From: a candidate division LCP-89 bacterium
GTDB lineage: Bacteria > Electryoneota > B3-LCP
Reading direction: 5' to 3'
DNA: 21,369 nt
NCBI GenBank assembly: GCA_025774735.1
Contig: JALGZU010000011.1
Location: forward strand, 1-21,369
Shown: positions 12,507 to 20,616 of the stretch, piece by piece
How the letters are laid out: every line of letters starts with the position of its first letter
Position numbering within the stretch: position 1 is the first letter of the stretch
The notes under the pieces: model-generated
Database searches by the model: none
Seen by the model: only the letters and a program-made list of their open reading frames with translations
What the model was told of the DNA's origin: nothing
Made by a program: the position numbers and the translations under genes

Positions 12507-14363
12507 ATGTCTGTGAAGATGCTCATGCTTCTAACGGTAGCGATGCTCTTGGCGACAACAGTCGCATTCGCCCAGCCGCCCGACACGCTCTGGACCAAAA
12601 CCGTCGGAGGAGATTCGGTGGACATCAGTGACTTCGTGCAGCAGACTCCGGACGGCGGTTTCATTATCGCTGGATTGACGATGACTTACGATATCGGGGA
12701 AGGTGATTACTGGCTGATCAGAATGGATGAGAACGGGGATACCCTCTGGACTCGGACGTACGGCGGACCGGAATATGACGAACCTTACCACCTGATGATA
12801 GCCGCTGATGCTGGCTACCTGATTCTCGGCCAAACGATGTCATTCGGAGCCGGCGGTAATGATATGTGGCTGCTGAAAACGAATGCTGATGGTGACAGTC
12901 TCTGGAGCCGGACGTATGGAGGACCGGATGGTGATGGTGCCTGGAGAATTGCCAAAAGCAGCGACGGAGGGTATATCCTTGTAGGAGTCACCTCATCCTA
13001 CGGTGCAGGAGGGGATGACGTCTATTTGATTAAAACCGACGTTAACGGCGACACACTATGGACGAAAACTTTCGGTGGTACTGAGCCGGATGGTGGCACT
13101 TTCGTTTGTCAAACCGACGACGGTGGATATATCATCACCGGATACACTGCCTCATTCGGAGCAGGCGATTATGATCTCTGGCTGCTCAAAACCGACCAGA
13201 ACGGCGACAGCCTCTGGAGTCGCACCTATGGCGGAGGCACCTGGAGTGCAGGTATCAGCGTTCATGAGCTGAGTAATGGGGATTTTACGGTGATCGGAGC
13301 AACCGATGAATACGGTGCGGGTGCGAATGATGCCTGGATGATCAGAACCGATGCCAGCGGGGATAGTCTCTGGAGTAACACTTATGGGGGCAGCCTGGAT
13401 GACAATGTATGGTGGGGTCAGCAGACCACCGACCAGGGCTACGTTTTTGTCGGATCAACCGAATCCTTTGGAGGCGGTGCCATGGATATCTGGTTGGTAA
13501 AGACAGATGCAAACGGTAACGAGGAGTGGAGTACCACTTTCGGGGAAAGCGGAGACGAATGGAGCTACAGCGTTTGTCAGACGACCGACGGAGGTTATTT
13601 CATAGGCGGCGTAAAAGGAACATACTTCCTGACGGAGGGTGACGCCTGGCTGATCCGCCTGGAAGGCGAACCGCCTCTGTATGAAATTACCTTGGATCCT
13701 CATGATCCACCGATAATTATTCCCCTGGAAGGGGGTTCGTTTATTTTCGACGTGACGGTTATAAACAATTCAATCAGTGCCGAAACGTTCGACGCCTGGA
13801 TAAACGTTGAACTGCCCTCTAGTTTCGAGCTGACTGTCCTCGGTCCTATTGAGTTGACAATGGACGCTGGCGACACCCTTACCAGGGAGCGTACCCAGGT
13901 CGTACCTGCAACTGCCCCGGCTGGAGCTTATAACTATATCGGATTTGTGGGTGACCACGCCGGGTGGGAGATTGTCAATACCGATGCCTTCACCTTCACC
14001 AAGGAAGAGGAAGACGACCAATGGACAGGCTTCGAAGGCTGGTTTAATTCAGGCGAACCTTTCCCGGGAGAAGATCCCATCGCTGTGAAGGCAGCACCTG
14101 ATGAATTCGCATTGCTGGGTGCCCATCCCAACCCCTTCAACCTGCTAACCACCATCAGCTTCAGCCTGCCTGATAACGCCCATGTGACGCTGACGGTATA
14201 TGACCCCCTGGGCAGACTCGTGACCACCCTGGTCAGCGGCCACCGCATCGCCGGACACCACCAGGTCACCTTCGACGCGGGGGACCTCCCTTCCGGCATC
14301 TACTTCTACCGTCTTGAAGCTGGAGATTACACCGCAGTCAATAAAATGGTGCTGATGAAGTAA
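12507..14363 (+). CDS. secreted seven-repeat propeller-like protein with sorting tail
   Basis: A 618-residue exported protein; the signal peptide ends at AFA (residue 22). Residues 25-380 are seven repeats of about 50 residues of the form (D/N)xLW(S/T)xTYGG...DGGYI..G.T.SFGAG..D.WLIKTD.NG, consistent with a seven-bladed beta-propeller. Residues 390-505 are an Ig-like domain (YEITLDPHDPP...), then GWFNSGEPFPGE at about 510 and a type A sorting domain (HPNPFNLLTTISFSL ... GIYFYRLEAGDY ... KMVLMK). PNPFNLL replaces the usual PNPFNP. By eye, its third codon positions are less GC-rich than those of the neighbouring genes, which may mark recent arrival or a different expression level. AAAGGGG precedes the ATG. 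The function is probably surface recognition or adhesion; no active site is visible. Confidence 0.8.
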   Translation: MSVKMLMLLTVAMLLATTVAFAQPPDTLWTKTVGGDSVDISDFVQQTPDGGFIIAGLTMTYDIGEGDYWLIRMDENGDTLWTRTYGGPEYDEPYHLMIAADAGYLILGQTMSFGAGGNDMWLLKTNADGDSLWSRTYGGPDGDGAWRIAKSSDGGYILVGVTSSYGAGGDDVYLIKTDVNGDTLWTKTFGGTEPDGGTFVCQTDDGGYIITGYTASFGAGDYDLWLLKTDQNGDSLWSRTYGGGTWSAGISVHELSNGDFTVIGATDEYGAGANDAWMIRTDASGDSLWSNTYGGSLDDNVWWGQQTTDQGYVFVGSTESFGGGAMDIWLVKTDANGNEEWSTTFGESGDEWSYSVCQTTDGGYFIGGVKGTYFLTEGDAWLIRLEGEPPLYEITLDPHDPPIIIPLEGGSFIFDVTVINNSISAETFDAWINVELPSSFELTVLGPIELTMDAGDTLTRERTQVVPATAPAGAYNYIGFVGDHAGWEIVNTDAFTFTKEEEDDQWTGFEGWFNSGEPFPGEDPIAVKAAPDEFALLGAHPNPFNLLTTISFSLPDNAHVTLTVYDPLGRLVTTLVSGHRIAGHHQVTFDAGDLPSGIYFYRLEAGDYTAVNKMVLMK

Positions 14364-14381
14364 AAAGGCAAAAGGAAAAAC

Positions 14382-14410
14382 GGCAGGGGCAAGCTCCCGG
14401 TGCCTGCCCT
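14382..14410 (+). terminator. family C-like hairpin after the 12507 gene
   Basis: GGCAGG (14382-14387) and CCTGCC (14403-14408) enclose a loop with its own short complementarity (GGGC...GCTCCC); ATTTT follows. It lies 18 nt past the stop codon and probably ends this transcript. Confidence 0.5.
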
Positions 14411-14415
14411 ATTTT

Positions 14416-14441
14416 CGTAGGGCGGGGGTGTTTCCCCCGCC
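14416..14441. repeat. family C repeat, copy without insertion
   Basis: GTAGGGCGGGGGTGT then TTCCCCCGCC forms a tight hairpin. It serves as the empty-site counterpart of the copy at 9972-10018. Confidence 0.7.
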
Positions 14442-14445
14442 TTTG

Positions 14446-14482
14446 TCATTGCGAGGACGCCGCAGCCGGACGAAGCAATCTC
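14446..14482. repeat. family A repeat, short form
   Basis: TCATTGCGAGGACGCC...GGACGAAGCAATCTC, 37 nt. Both ends are intact and the middle is shorter than in the copy at 2634. Confidence 0.7.
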
Positions 14483-14497
14483 ATCCTTCCCTGACCC

Positions 14498-14530
14498 TGT
14501 CATTCCCGTTTCCTTGTGTCATTCCCGCGG
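14498..14530. repeat. two family B half copies in tandem
   Basis: TGTCATTCCCG (14498-14508) and TGTCATTCCCGCGG (14517-14530) are left halves without the right arm, arranged head to tail. They look like debris of family B elements. Confidence 0.5.
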
Positions 14531-14545
14531 CATGCTTTCCCCAAA

Positions 14546-14577
14546 GGACGGGTGGCCCGGACAGCTCGATGTCCGGG
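14546..14577. repeat. family D hairpin
   Basis: Stem CCCGGACA (14556-14563)/TGTCCGGG (14570-14577) with loop GCTCGA. The 32-nt core equals that at 12146-12177 except for one G-C pair turned into C-G. From 14578 to 14664 nothing recognisable is seen. Confidence 0.6.
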
Positions 14578-14664
14578 CTTCTCCCTTACCCCTCATCCCC
14601 CAACCCCAACAGATGCCGGTTGCCATGTGCACCTTTCACTAATCCCGCCCCTCGCTCTATTACC

Positions 14665-14695
14665 CAAAAAAAAGCGGCCTCACGGCCGCTTTTTC
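14665..14695. terminator. bidirectional terminator between converging transcripts
   Basis: AGCGGCC (14673-14679), loop TCAC, GGCCGCT (14684-14690), with a run of A on the left and five T on the right. Read on the minus strand the stem is followed by eight T, a strong intrinsic terminator 19 nt after the stop codon of the 16-heme cytochrome gene. Confidence 0.85.
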
Positions 14696-14713
14696 ATTGC
14701 ATCTCGTTCTATA

Positions 14714-15940
14714 TTACTTTTCGTGACACTGCACGCAGAGCTCCCGTCCCCCTTCATACGGCAGCAGCGGCTCGTGCGCAGCCAGGTGTAGCTGATGGCA
14801 CGAGGCACAGGTGATCATGCTCTCATCGCGCGGATCGACCGCCCCTTCCCCCATCGGGTGCGCCACCGAATGCTCGTGAGAATGGCACTCGTTGCAGAGA
14901 GTAATCGTATTCTCTTTGAAATAACGCGCGTTATCCGCCCCGTGCGGCGTATGACAGGTCGTGCACTTCAGGTTGCGGTGCGGTGACGTCTTCAAATCCT
15001 CCGCGAACTTGCCCTCCATCGAATGACACCCCGTGCAGAGCAGCTTCTGTTCCATCCGCAGCAGCGGAGCCACCCCGGCCGCGTGCGGATAGTGACACTC
15101 GGTGCACTCACTCTTCTCCGGACCGACGTGCCGGTAAACCTGCTTGTAGCTCTCCTCTATGTCGTCGTGACACTCGAAGCAGACGTCACTCAATTTCCCC
15201 TTCAGGGCAAACGTCTCCTTCCCCTTCAGACTCGAATGACACGCCAGGCAGTCATCGTCAGCGAACGGAGCATGCAGCAGCGGCCGCAGAAGCCCCCGTG
15301 AGTTCGACGCATGCGGATCGTGACAGGCGGCGCAGTTCGCTCCCCGAAGGTCGTACCCCTTGTGGATAGCCGTGAACCTCTGATCGATGTCATGGCAATC
15401 CGAACAGAGTGAAAAAACCTCTTGCTTGACCAGCTTGTGTTCATCCGTGGCGTGAGCGTCGTGACAGGTCGTACACGAGCCCCGCTTGACCGGGTCGTGC
15501 ACCACCGAGCTGCCGAACCAGCCCTCGACCTGGCCGTGACAGCTGGCGCATAATTCCTTCTCCCCGGCCAATAGTTGATCCGCTTCGGCGGACCCGTGAG
15601 GATCGTGGCAGGCCAGGCAGCGGCCCTTCGCAACCGGTTCGTGCACCGTCGCACGTTCATGCTTGCGCTTCTCGGCCGCATGACACTGGTAACAGAGCTC
15701 CTCCGACTCGTATTCCAGAAGCGCTGCATGCTCCGAGGCATGAGGGTTGTGGCACTGGGAACATTTGCCCGACTTCAGCGGACTGTGCACGTGCTTCTGT
15801 GATAATGCCGCTTCAAAATCGTCGTGACACTGCAGGCAAACCGTCGGTTCGTCCACCTCCCCGGGCTGGCACATCGCCAGAGGCGTCAAGGCCAGCAGAG
15901 CCGCCAGCAAGCCGCCGGTCAGTTTTCCGTAATGAATCAT
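14714..15940 (-). CDS. 16-heme c-type cytochrome
   Basis: A 408-residue multiheme cytochrome with 16 CxxCH motifs. The signal peptide covers residues 1-24 (KLTGGLLAALLALTPLAMC). LAMC looks a little like a lipobox, but Met before Cys is not typical, so lipidation is doubtful. The rest is a chain of eight units of about 45 residues, each holding two hemes, of the kind HxPxxxGxCxxCHxPH...LLxxxxxxLCxxCH (doubled CXXCH family). Extra conserved His residues before and after the motifs probably supply the second axial ligands. This is one heme per about 24 residues, among the densest packings known. Its ATG overlaps the stop of the 26-heme gene (ATGA), so the two are translationally coupled. The protein should carry electrons through the periplasm or outside the cell; its partners are inferred from gene order. 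Confidence 0.92.
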   Translation of the reverse strand: MIHYGKLTGGLLAALLALTPLAMCQPGEVDEPTVCLQCHDDFEAALSQKHVHSPLKSGKCSQCHNPHASEHAALLEYESEELCYQCHAAEKRKHERATVHEPVAKGRCLACHDPHGSAEADQLLAGEKELCASCHGQVEGWFGSSVVHDPVKRGSCTTCHDAHATDEHKLVKQEVFSLCSDCHDIDQRFTAIHKGYDLRGANCAACHDPHASNSRGLLRPLLHAPFADDDCLACHSSLKGKETFALKGKLSDVCFECHDDIEESYKQVYRHVGPEKSECTECHYPHAAGVAPLLRMEQKLLCTGCHSMEGKFAEDLKTSPHRNLKCTTCHTPHGADNARYFKENTITLCNECHSHEHSVAHPMGEGAVDPRDESMITCASCHQLHLAAHEPLLPYEGGRELCVQCHEK

Positions 15941-17964
15941 TCAGAACCTTTTCGTTTCTTCCCTTCCGCTTCGTGACAGACGCCGCATTCCCCCTCCCCG
16001 AAGGGAGCGTGAACGTTGCGGTTGAACAGCCCGTCGCTTTCCGAAGAGTGAGGATCGTGACAGTCGGTGCAGACCAGCTCCGCTCCGGCCACGTCGAAAT
16101 GCTTCGCCCTGAAGGCTTTATCCTCCCCGTCGTGACAGGCCAGACATTGGTCCGGAACTGCCGGTTGCGTCAGCTTTGCCGTCTGCGAAAAGTGGGGAGC
16201 GTGACAGTCCAGGCACATCCCCTCCTCCGCCGGGTAGTGAGGCATTTCCGAACGCAGGTGGGATTCGATGTCCGAATGACAGGAGAGGCAGAGGTACTTC
16301 GGCTTCTCCAGCACCATCGCCGTATTGGTGCTCCAGTGCGGAGAATGGCACTCCACGCACTGCCCCGCCGCCACCGGCTCGTGTACTGACAGGTGCGATG
16401 CCGCGCCCGCAGAGATGTCATCGTGACAGCTAACGCATAAATCCGTCATGTCTGCCGTCAACAGGTTGTTGTGCTGGCTGGCGTGAGCCTGGTGGCAGTC
16501 TTCGCAGAGCTTCTCTTCGAAGGGCACGTGCGTAACGGCATTCTCCGGGCGGTGCAAGAGGTCCTCATGGCAGGAGGAACAGAGATCCTCCCGCGAACTC
16601 TTCAGGAAATCGCTCGTGCTCGCGACGTGCGGATCGTGGCAGTCGCTGCAGCGTCCGTTTCGCACGGGCGAATGAATGTACGTCTGCTTGAACTCGCTCT
16701 CCGCGTCGGAATGGCAGGTGTAACAGATCGCATCAGTCTGATCGGCCAGGAGCGCTTTGTGGTCGCTGCCGTGAGGCTTGTGACAGTCCGTACAGACCCC
16801 CTCGACAAACGGATAGTGCTCAACCTTGCGGTCCTCTGAAACCCCCACGTCCGAATGGCACTCCAGGCACACTTCGTTGACCCCGCCTGCCAGCAGCTTT
16901 CTCTTCTCCTGCCCGTGTGCATCGTGGCAGTTGCTGCACGATTCCACCGCCGGAGCGTGCGGGAATCTGCCCGCCAGGTTTGCCTCCTTGTCGTCGTGAC
17001 ACTGCAGGCATAACTGGTTGTCGTCGTATTTTACCAGGTGGCGCCCCACCGCGCTGTGAGGATTGTGGCATGTCAGGCATTCGCCCGCCGCTACCGCGCT
17101 GTGCACACCCTCGGGCACCGTCTCGCCCTCATCGTGACAGGTCAGGCAGAGTTCCTCCACCGGAGCCGCCAGAGCGAACGGTTCGGAGTCTGTTGGAGAG
17201 TTGTGACACATCTCGCACTCCCCCCCGGCCATGGGAGCGTGAACGCTGCGACCCAGCAAGCCGCCTTCGGGCGAAGCATGCGCCAGGTGACAGACGGTGC
17301 ATTCCTTCTCCCCCACCGGGTAACCCCGGTGACTCTCCTGGAATGCCTCCTTGCGAACCTTGTGACAGTCTTGACACAACTCCTGCTCGGATTGAACGAG
17401 GAGAGCCGGATACTCGCCCCCGTGCACCTCATGACAGGCGTAACAGCTCCCTTTAAGGGCGTCGTGGCCGGTGGCTGCTGTGTACTCCCGACCCGAGTGG
17501 CAGCTGACACAGAGTTCATCGCCCGGAACCTTCAGGAGCATTTTGTCATCCGAAGCGTGAACGTCGTGACAGTCCAGGCATTTCCCTTCTTCTGCGGGAG
17601 CGTGTTGATAGGCTCCGCCGAGGTGCAAGTCCTCTGTACTGTGACAGTCGAAGCAGAGCTGGTCCGCCGGCTTCTGCAGACGCAGCGCCCCGATGCGACC
17701 GTGAGGTTTATGACAGGCGGCGCACTCCTCCTGCTTGACCGGTCGGTGCAGGTGACGCCCTTCAAACTGATTCAACTCGTGGCAGTCCGAACAACTGGCT
17801 TTCTTCTCGAAACGCTTCCCCTTTTTTACCTGTGCCGAGACTGTCCCGGCTGTCACCAGGGCCAGAAACAATCCGGTTGTCGCCAGTATGGAGATGGCCC
17901 GGTGCCGTATAATTCTCTTCGTCCGGCATCGGCGGTGATCACCGCTTCTCGGTTTGAATGTCAT
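15937..17964 (-). CDS. 26-heme c-type cytochrome
   Basis: A 675-residue protein with 26 CxxCH motifs, the first CSDCH at residue 58 and the last CGVCH near the C terminus. A basic n-region, a hydrophobic stretch (ISILATTGLFLALVTAG) and cleavage after VSA (residue 44) make a Sec signal peptide; RR is present, but without a Tat motif. The mature chain is thirteen tandem two-heme units of the same type as in the 16-heme protein, one heme per about 24 residues. The units vary in the two residues inside each CxxCH but keep the H.P...G.C..CH.(P/A)H pattern, which suggests growth by repeated unit duplication. The C terminus is lysine-rich (GKKRKGSE). It begins 6 nt after the stop of the isomerase gene. 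It is likely to be the main electron wire of the operon; whether it is periplasmic, surface-bound or filamentous is unknown. Confidence 0.92.
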   Translation of the reverse strand: MTFKPRSGDHRRCRTKRIIRHRAISILATTGLFLALVTAGTVSAQVKKGKRFEKKASCSDCHELNQFEGRHLHRPVKQEECAACHKPHGRIGALRLQKPADQLCFDCHSTEDLHLGGAYQHAPAEEGKCLDCHDVHASDDKMLLKVPGDELCVSCHSGREYTAATGHDALKGSCYACHEVHGGEYPALLVQSEQELCQDCHKVRKEAFQESHRGYPVGEKECTVCHLAHASPEGGLLGRSVHAPMAGGECEMCHNSPTDSEPFALAAPVEELCLTCHDEGETVPEGVHSAVAAGECLTCHNPHSAVGRHLVKYDDNQLCLQCHDDKEANLAGRFPHAPAVESCSNCHDAHGQEKRKLLAGGVNEVCLECHSDVGVSEDRKVEHYPFVEGVCTDCHKPHGSDHKALLADQTDAICYTCHSDAESEFKQTYIHSPVRNGRCSDCHDPHVASTSDFLKSSREDLCSSCHEDLLHRPENAVTHVPFEEKLCEDCHQAHASQHNNLLTADMTDLCVSCHDDISAGAASHLSVHEPVAAGQCVECHSPHWSTNTAMVLEKPKYLCLSCHSDIESHLRSEMPHYPAEEGMCLDCHAPHFSQTAKLTQPAVPDQCLACHDGEDKAFRAKHFDVAGAELVCTDCHDPHSSESDGLFNRNVHAPFGEGECGVCHEAEGKKRKGSE

Positions 17965-17970
17965 CGTCTA

Positions 17971-18576
17971 TCACTCGTTTCTGCTTCCGCCGATCACCAG
18001 GTTGTCCAGGACTCCCTGGTTGATGACGATTTCGGAATTCGACCTCAACGACTCCAGGACTTCGTTCAGGACACGCGTGAATTCCTGTTGGTAGAGATGC
18101 CTTTCGATCCCTTCCGCTACCGTGGTCAGCTCGAGGACCTCGCCCGGCTTTCGGTCGTTTATCCTTAGTATCGTGTATCCTGCCATGGACTGATAAGGAC
18201 CCAGGATCTTACCCGGTTGGGCTGCCTCCAGGTCCCCCTGCATCGTGCTGGGAAACTCGCTGGTCTTGGCCCAGCCGAAATTCCCGCCTCTCTCCGCATA
18301 GCTGTCCATAGAACTCTTCTTCGCCAGCCAGGAAAAGTCCGCCCCCTCCTCCAGGCGGCTGATCAAGACGTCGGCCTCCTCCTCGCTGTCCGTGGATATC
18401 TGGCTCACGTTTACGGAACTGGCCCCCCGGAAATCATCTGCATGTTCGAGGTAGAAGGCTTCGACCGCCTTCGGAGTGATCTTCACCCGCGGCGATACCA
18501 CCTCCTCAAGATACCCGTACAGCAGCAGGGAGTCGAGCAGCACCTCCGCCCTCGCCATCACCGACGGTTCGTCCAT
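17971..18576 (-). CDS. parvulin-type isomerase, C-terminal half (frameshifted?)
   Basis: A 201-residue reading frame holding one parvulin domain: DVLISRLEEGADFSWLAKKS at about 68-87, then ERGGNFGWAKTSEF and GPYQSMAGYTILRINDRKPG. It has no signal peptide, which is strange for a partner of exported cytochromes. Its start lies inside the end of the upstream frame (19-nt overlap). Read back past its ATG, the frame stays open through GGSRYMDEPS and meets the upstream frame at a G6 run. The two frames together would give a SurA/PrsA-like protein of about 520 residues with two parvulin domains. Either this is a single gene split by a frameshift, sequencing error or programmed slip, or it is separately translated (G-rich stretch 8 nt upstream). 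Parvulins twist prolyl bonds and chaperone proteins in the periplasm. Confidence 0.75.
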   Translation of the reverse strand: MDEPSVMARAEVLLDSLLLYGYLEEVVSPRVKITPKAVEAFYLEHADDFRGASSVNVSQISTDSEEEADVLISRLEEGADFSWLAKKSSMDSYAERGGNFGWAKTSEFPSTMQGDLEAAQPGKILGPYQSMAGYTILRINDRKPGEVLELTTVAEGIERHLYQQEFTRVLNEVLESLRSNSEIVINQGVLDNLVIGGSRNE

Positions 18577-19541
18577 GTAACGGCTTCCCCCCAGTTGCCA
18601 CCGCGCATTAATTCGTACTTCAGGTCGGCCGGTACCACCTCCCGGTCTCCCACCCAGGCGACTATCACCCCTTTGCCCTCGGCGGCTTCGAATTTCGAAT
18701 TGGAAATGTCGCTTAATTCCGCCAGTAAATCCTCATCTATCTCGACCGGGTACTTCGACCGGAGGTTTTCGAAATAGGCCTCGTTCGCTGCTGCCTTCTT
18801 ACGGTAAATCAAGATGCCCTCGATGTTCCCACGGTAGGTTTCTAATTCGGAAGGATCGGCGGGCTTTTGATCGCTGGAGCGGAGGAGGCAGAATCCCTCC
18901 CGGTAGGCAAAGGATTCGCTGATCTCGTCGAGCCGCAACGTTTCCAGACGCTCCCGGAAGACGTTTTCGATGTCGATCCAGTGGATGAAGCCGTGATCCC
19001 CGCCGCGGTGGCGCCGTGTATCTAGGGAGTATTTCTCGGCGAGCTCCTCGAAGGACGAACCGTTCAATATCGCTTCGCGCAGACTATCCCCCAGGCTCTT
19101 CTCGCGCACGGTGAGGGTGTGAAAGCGGAGTTGCCGGTACTGCTCCTCGAAAAATGCGCCGATCTCCTCGTCACTCGCACTGAATGTATCCGGAAGCACA
19201 GCTTTGTAGAACAGAATCTGTGCCAGTTTCAGCCGGTGAGCTTCAACTCGTCTGGACACCTCAGGCTCGCGATCCATCTCCAGTAACAGAGCTTCCTGGA
19301 TCAGCAGGCGGTCGTTGATCAGCTTGGTCAAGAGTCTGTCCACCTCGAAGTCACCCCGGTGGGTTTCCTCCTGGCCCTCGTGTAATTGCATGAGTTCGTC
19401 AATTAGCTCGGAAACGTAGATGGCCTCGCCGTTGACGATGGCCAGCGTCGAGTCATTCGATGTGACCGGCTCTGTCGCCATACTTTTGGCGCCGGCGCTG
19501 AAAATCCAGACGCAGAACAGGATAGGTGTGATGTATCTCAT
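18558..19541 (-). CDS. SurA/PrsA-like peptidyl-prolyl isomerase, N-terminal half
   Basis: A 327-residue protein with a signal peptide (RYITPILFCVWIFSAGAKSMA), an N-terminal SurA-type helical region (STLAIVNGEAIYVSELIDEL...LLTKLINDRLLIQEALLLEMD, about 29-98), and a parvulin domain at about 135-235 (FEELAEKYSLDTRRHRGGDHGF...YREGFCLLRSSDQKPA). Near the end, GVIVAWVGDREVVPADLKYEL resembles the start of a second SurA-type segment, which then breaks off: after GGNWGEAVTW the frame reads TNRR and stops. The continuation is in the next frame (17971-18576). It begins 16 nt after the CsgG-like gene. The protein should fold exported cytochromes or the barrel in the periplasm. Confidence 0.8.
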   Translation of the reverse strand: MRYITPILFCVWIFSAGAKSMATEPVTSNDSTLAIVNGEAIYVSELIDELMQLHEGQEETHRGDFEVDRLLTKLINDRLLIQEALLLEMDREPEVSRRVEAHRLKLAQILFYKAVLPDTFSASDEEIGAFFEEQYRQLRFHTLTVREKSLGDSLREAILNGSSFEELAEKYSLDTRRHRGGDHGFIHWIDIENVFRERLETLRLDEISESFAYREGFCLLRSSDQKPADPSELETYRGNIEGILIYRKKAAANEAYFENLRSKYPVEIDEDLLAELSDISNSKFEAAEGKGVIVAWVGDREVVPADLKYELMRGGNWGEAVTWTNRR

Positions 19542-19557
19542 CTCGGTCGTACAATGT

Positions 19558-20616
19558 TTAAGGATTTAACTTGGTTGCCGGAAGGCTGTCCACCAGACGG
19601 ACAGCTGTGGCTTGCAGTAATTTCCCCGGTGATATAATCCGTCCGAGGCCTAAAACGGTCTCGTAATCGCTGCCCGACTGCTCCAGCGTGCGCGCCCAGA
19701 TCATCTGTCCCGATGTTGCATCCAGCATGCGCGCATGCACTGTCACCTCCGGAGACGCCGTGCCGTCCGGACCCGCACTCAATCGGTATCCCAGAACCGA
19801 GCCGGTGATGCAGACCATCGTCGGCCATAACTCAACCAGCCGTTTCAGAGTCCCGTAGTCTATTTCGCCCGATGGTAACACGCTCTCTGATAGCAACTCG
19901 GCCTTCACCATGCCCGGTTCCACCACTCGGTATCCTTTTTTCGTGATTTCGGTGAGAAGAACGCTTGTGAGAATTTGATTCAGAGAATAAGTCGCGGTGG
20001 CATTCTCGAAAGGAATCAGAACGATCTGAGATCGTTGCGTGGTTGATAGATCTGCTCCTACCGGGTCGGCGGTATAGAGGTTCAGCCTGTATTCACTGAA
20101 TGGAGCGAACAACTTGCCGATCTCACGCTCCAGCAGATCCTCTAACGAAGCTATCCTTCCGATCCCCAGAATGCCCCCGTATTCTTCTGCCGAGCTGTAC
20201 CTCGTCTCCGCCCAGAGGATTTCTCCACTGCGGGCATCGATGCAACGGACGGCAAAACCGCTCTGGGGAGTATCGCCGCCCTCCAGGAGATCGATCGATC
20301 CTAATAAAATGAGATGCGTTCCCAGCTCGGTGTGTAACTGCCCCGCGGTCTCCCGGCTGATCTGCCCCGTATCCCGCACGCGGTGATGCCGTAAAACCTC
20401 GGCTGTTTTGACCTCCGCCACCGGCCGAAATCCGGAGGTTTCAAGCGCAGCATACACCAGCGGCATCACCCGCTTCTTGGCTTCGTAGTCCGACGATAAG
20501 TTCCTGAACGGCAGCACGATCAGCTCTGTGTCTGCCGCGAAAACCGCTGGAGAACCGCTGACGACAGCCAGCAAAAAGATCCTCAATATGAATTTGGCTT
20601 TCTCGATCCGCATCAT
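19558..20616 (-). CDS. periplasmic protein with two CsgG-like domains
   Basis: A 352-residue protein, not a firm member of any named family. The start is placed at 20616 because its ATG shares one base with the TGA of the lipoprotein gene (TGATG) and gives a proper signal peptide (FILRIFLLAVVSGSPAVFA); an open stretch runs upstream to 20652. The mature part is an internal duplication. Domain 1 (about 30-175) has IVLPFRNLSSDYE, LGTHLILLGSIDLL, DARSGEILWAET and ILGIGRIASLEDLL. Domain 2 (about 195-345) has IVLIPFENATATY, CITGSVLGYRL, DATSGQMIWART and VLGLGRIISPGKLL. This is the pattern of CsgG/GNA1162/TolB-N-like domains, which form outer-membrane assemblies or export pores. Unlike CsgG it has no lipobox. 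It is probably an envelope assembly partner of the lipoprotein encoded just upstream. Confidence 0.65.
   Translation of the reverse strand: MMRIEKAKFILRIFLLAVVSGSPAVFAADTELIVLPFRNLSSDYEAKKRVMPLVYAALETSGFRPVAEVKTAEVLRHHRVRDTGQISRETAGQLHTELGTHLILLGSIDLLEGGDTPQSGFAVRCIDARSGEILWAETRYSSAEEYGGILGIGRIASLEDLLEREIGKLFAPFSEYRLNLYTADPVGADLSTTQRSQIVLIPFENATATYSLNQILTSVLLTEITKKGYRVVEPGMVKAELLSESVLPSGEIDYGTLKRLVELWPTMVCITGSVLGYRLSAGPDGTASPEVTVHARMLDATSGQMIWARTLEQSGSDYETVLGLGRIISPGKLLQATAVRLVDSLPATKLNP

Noticed and set aside
15860..15940. LAMC near the start of the 16-heme cytochrome as a lipoprotein signal
   Set aside because: Met directly before the Cys does not fit the lipobox, where Gly, Ala or Ser is expected; ordinary signal peptidase cleavage is as likely.
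17038..18168. Long open frame (376 codons) on the plus strand opposite the 26-heme cytochrome and isomerase genes
   Set aside because: It lies entirely antisense to well-supported genes with intact CxxCH motifs, crosses gene borders, and its product has no recognisable domain; GC-rich coding DNA commonly leaves such shadows.
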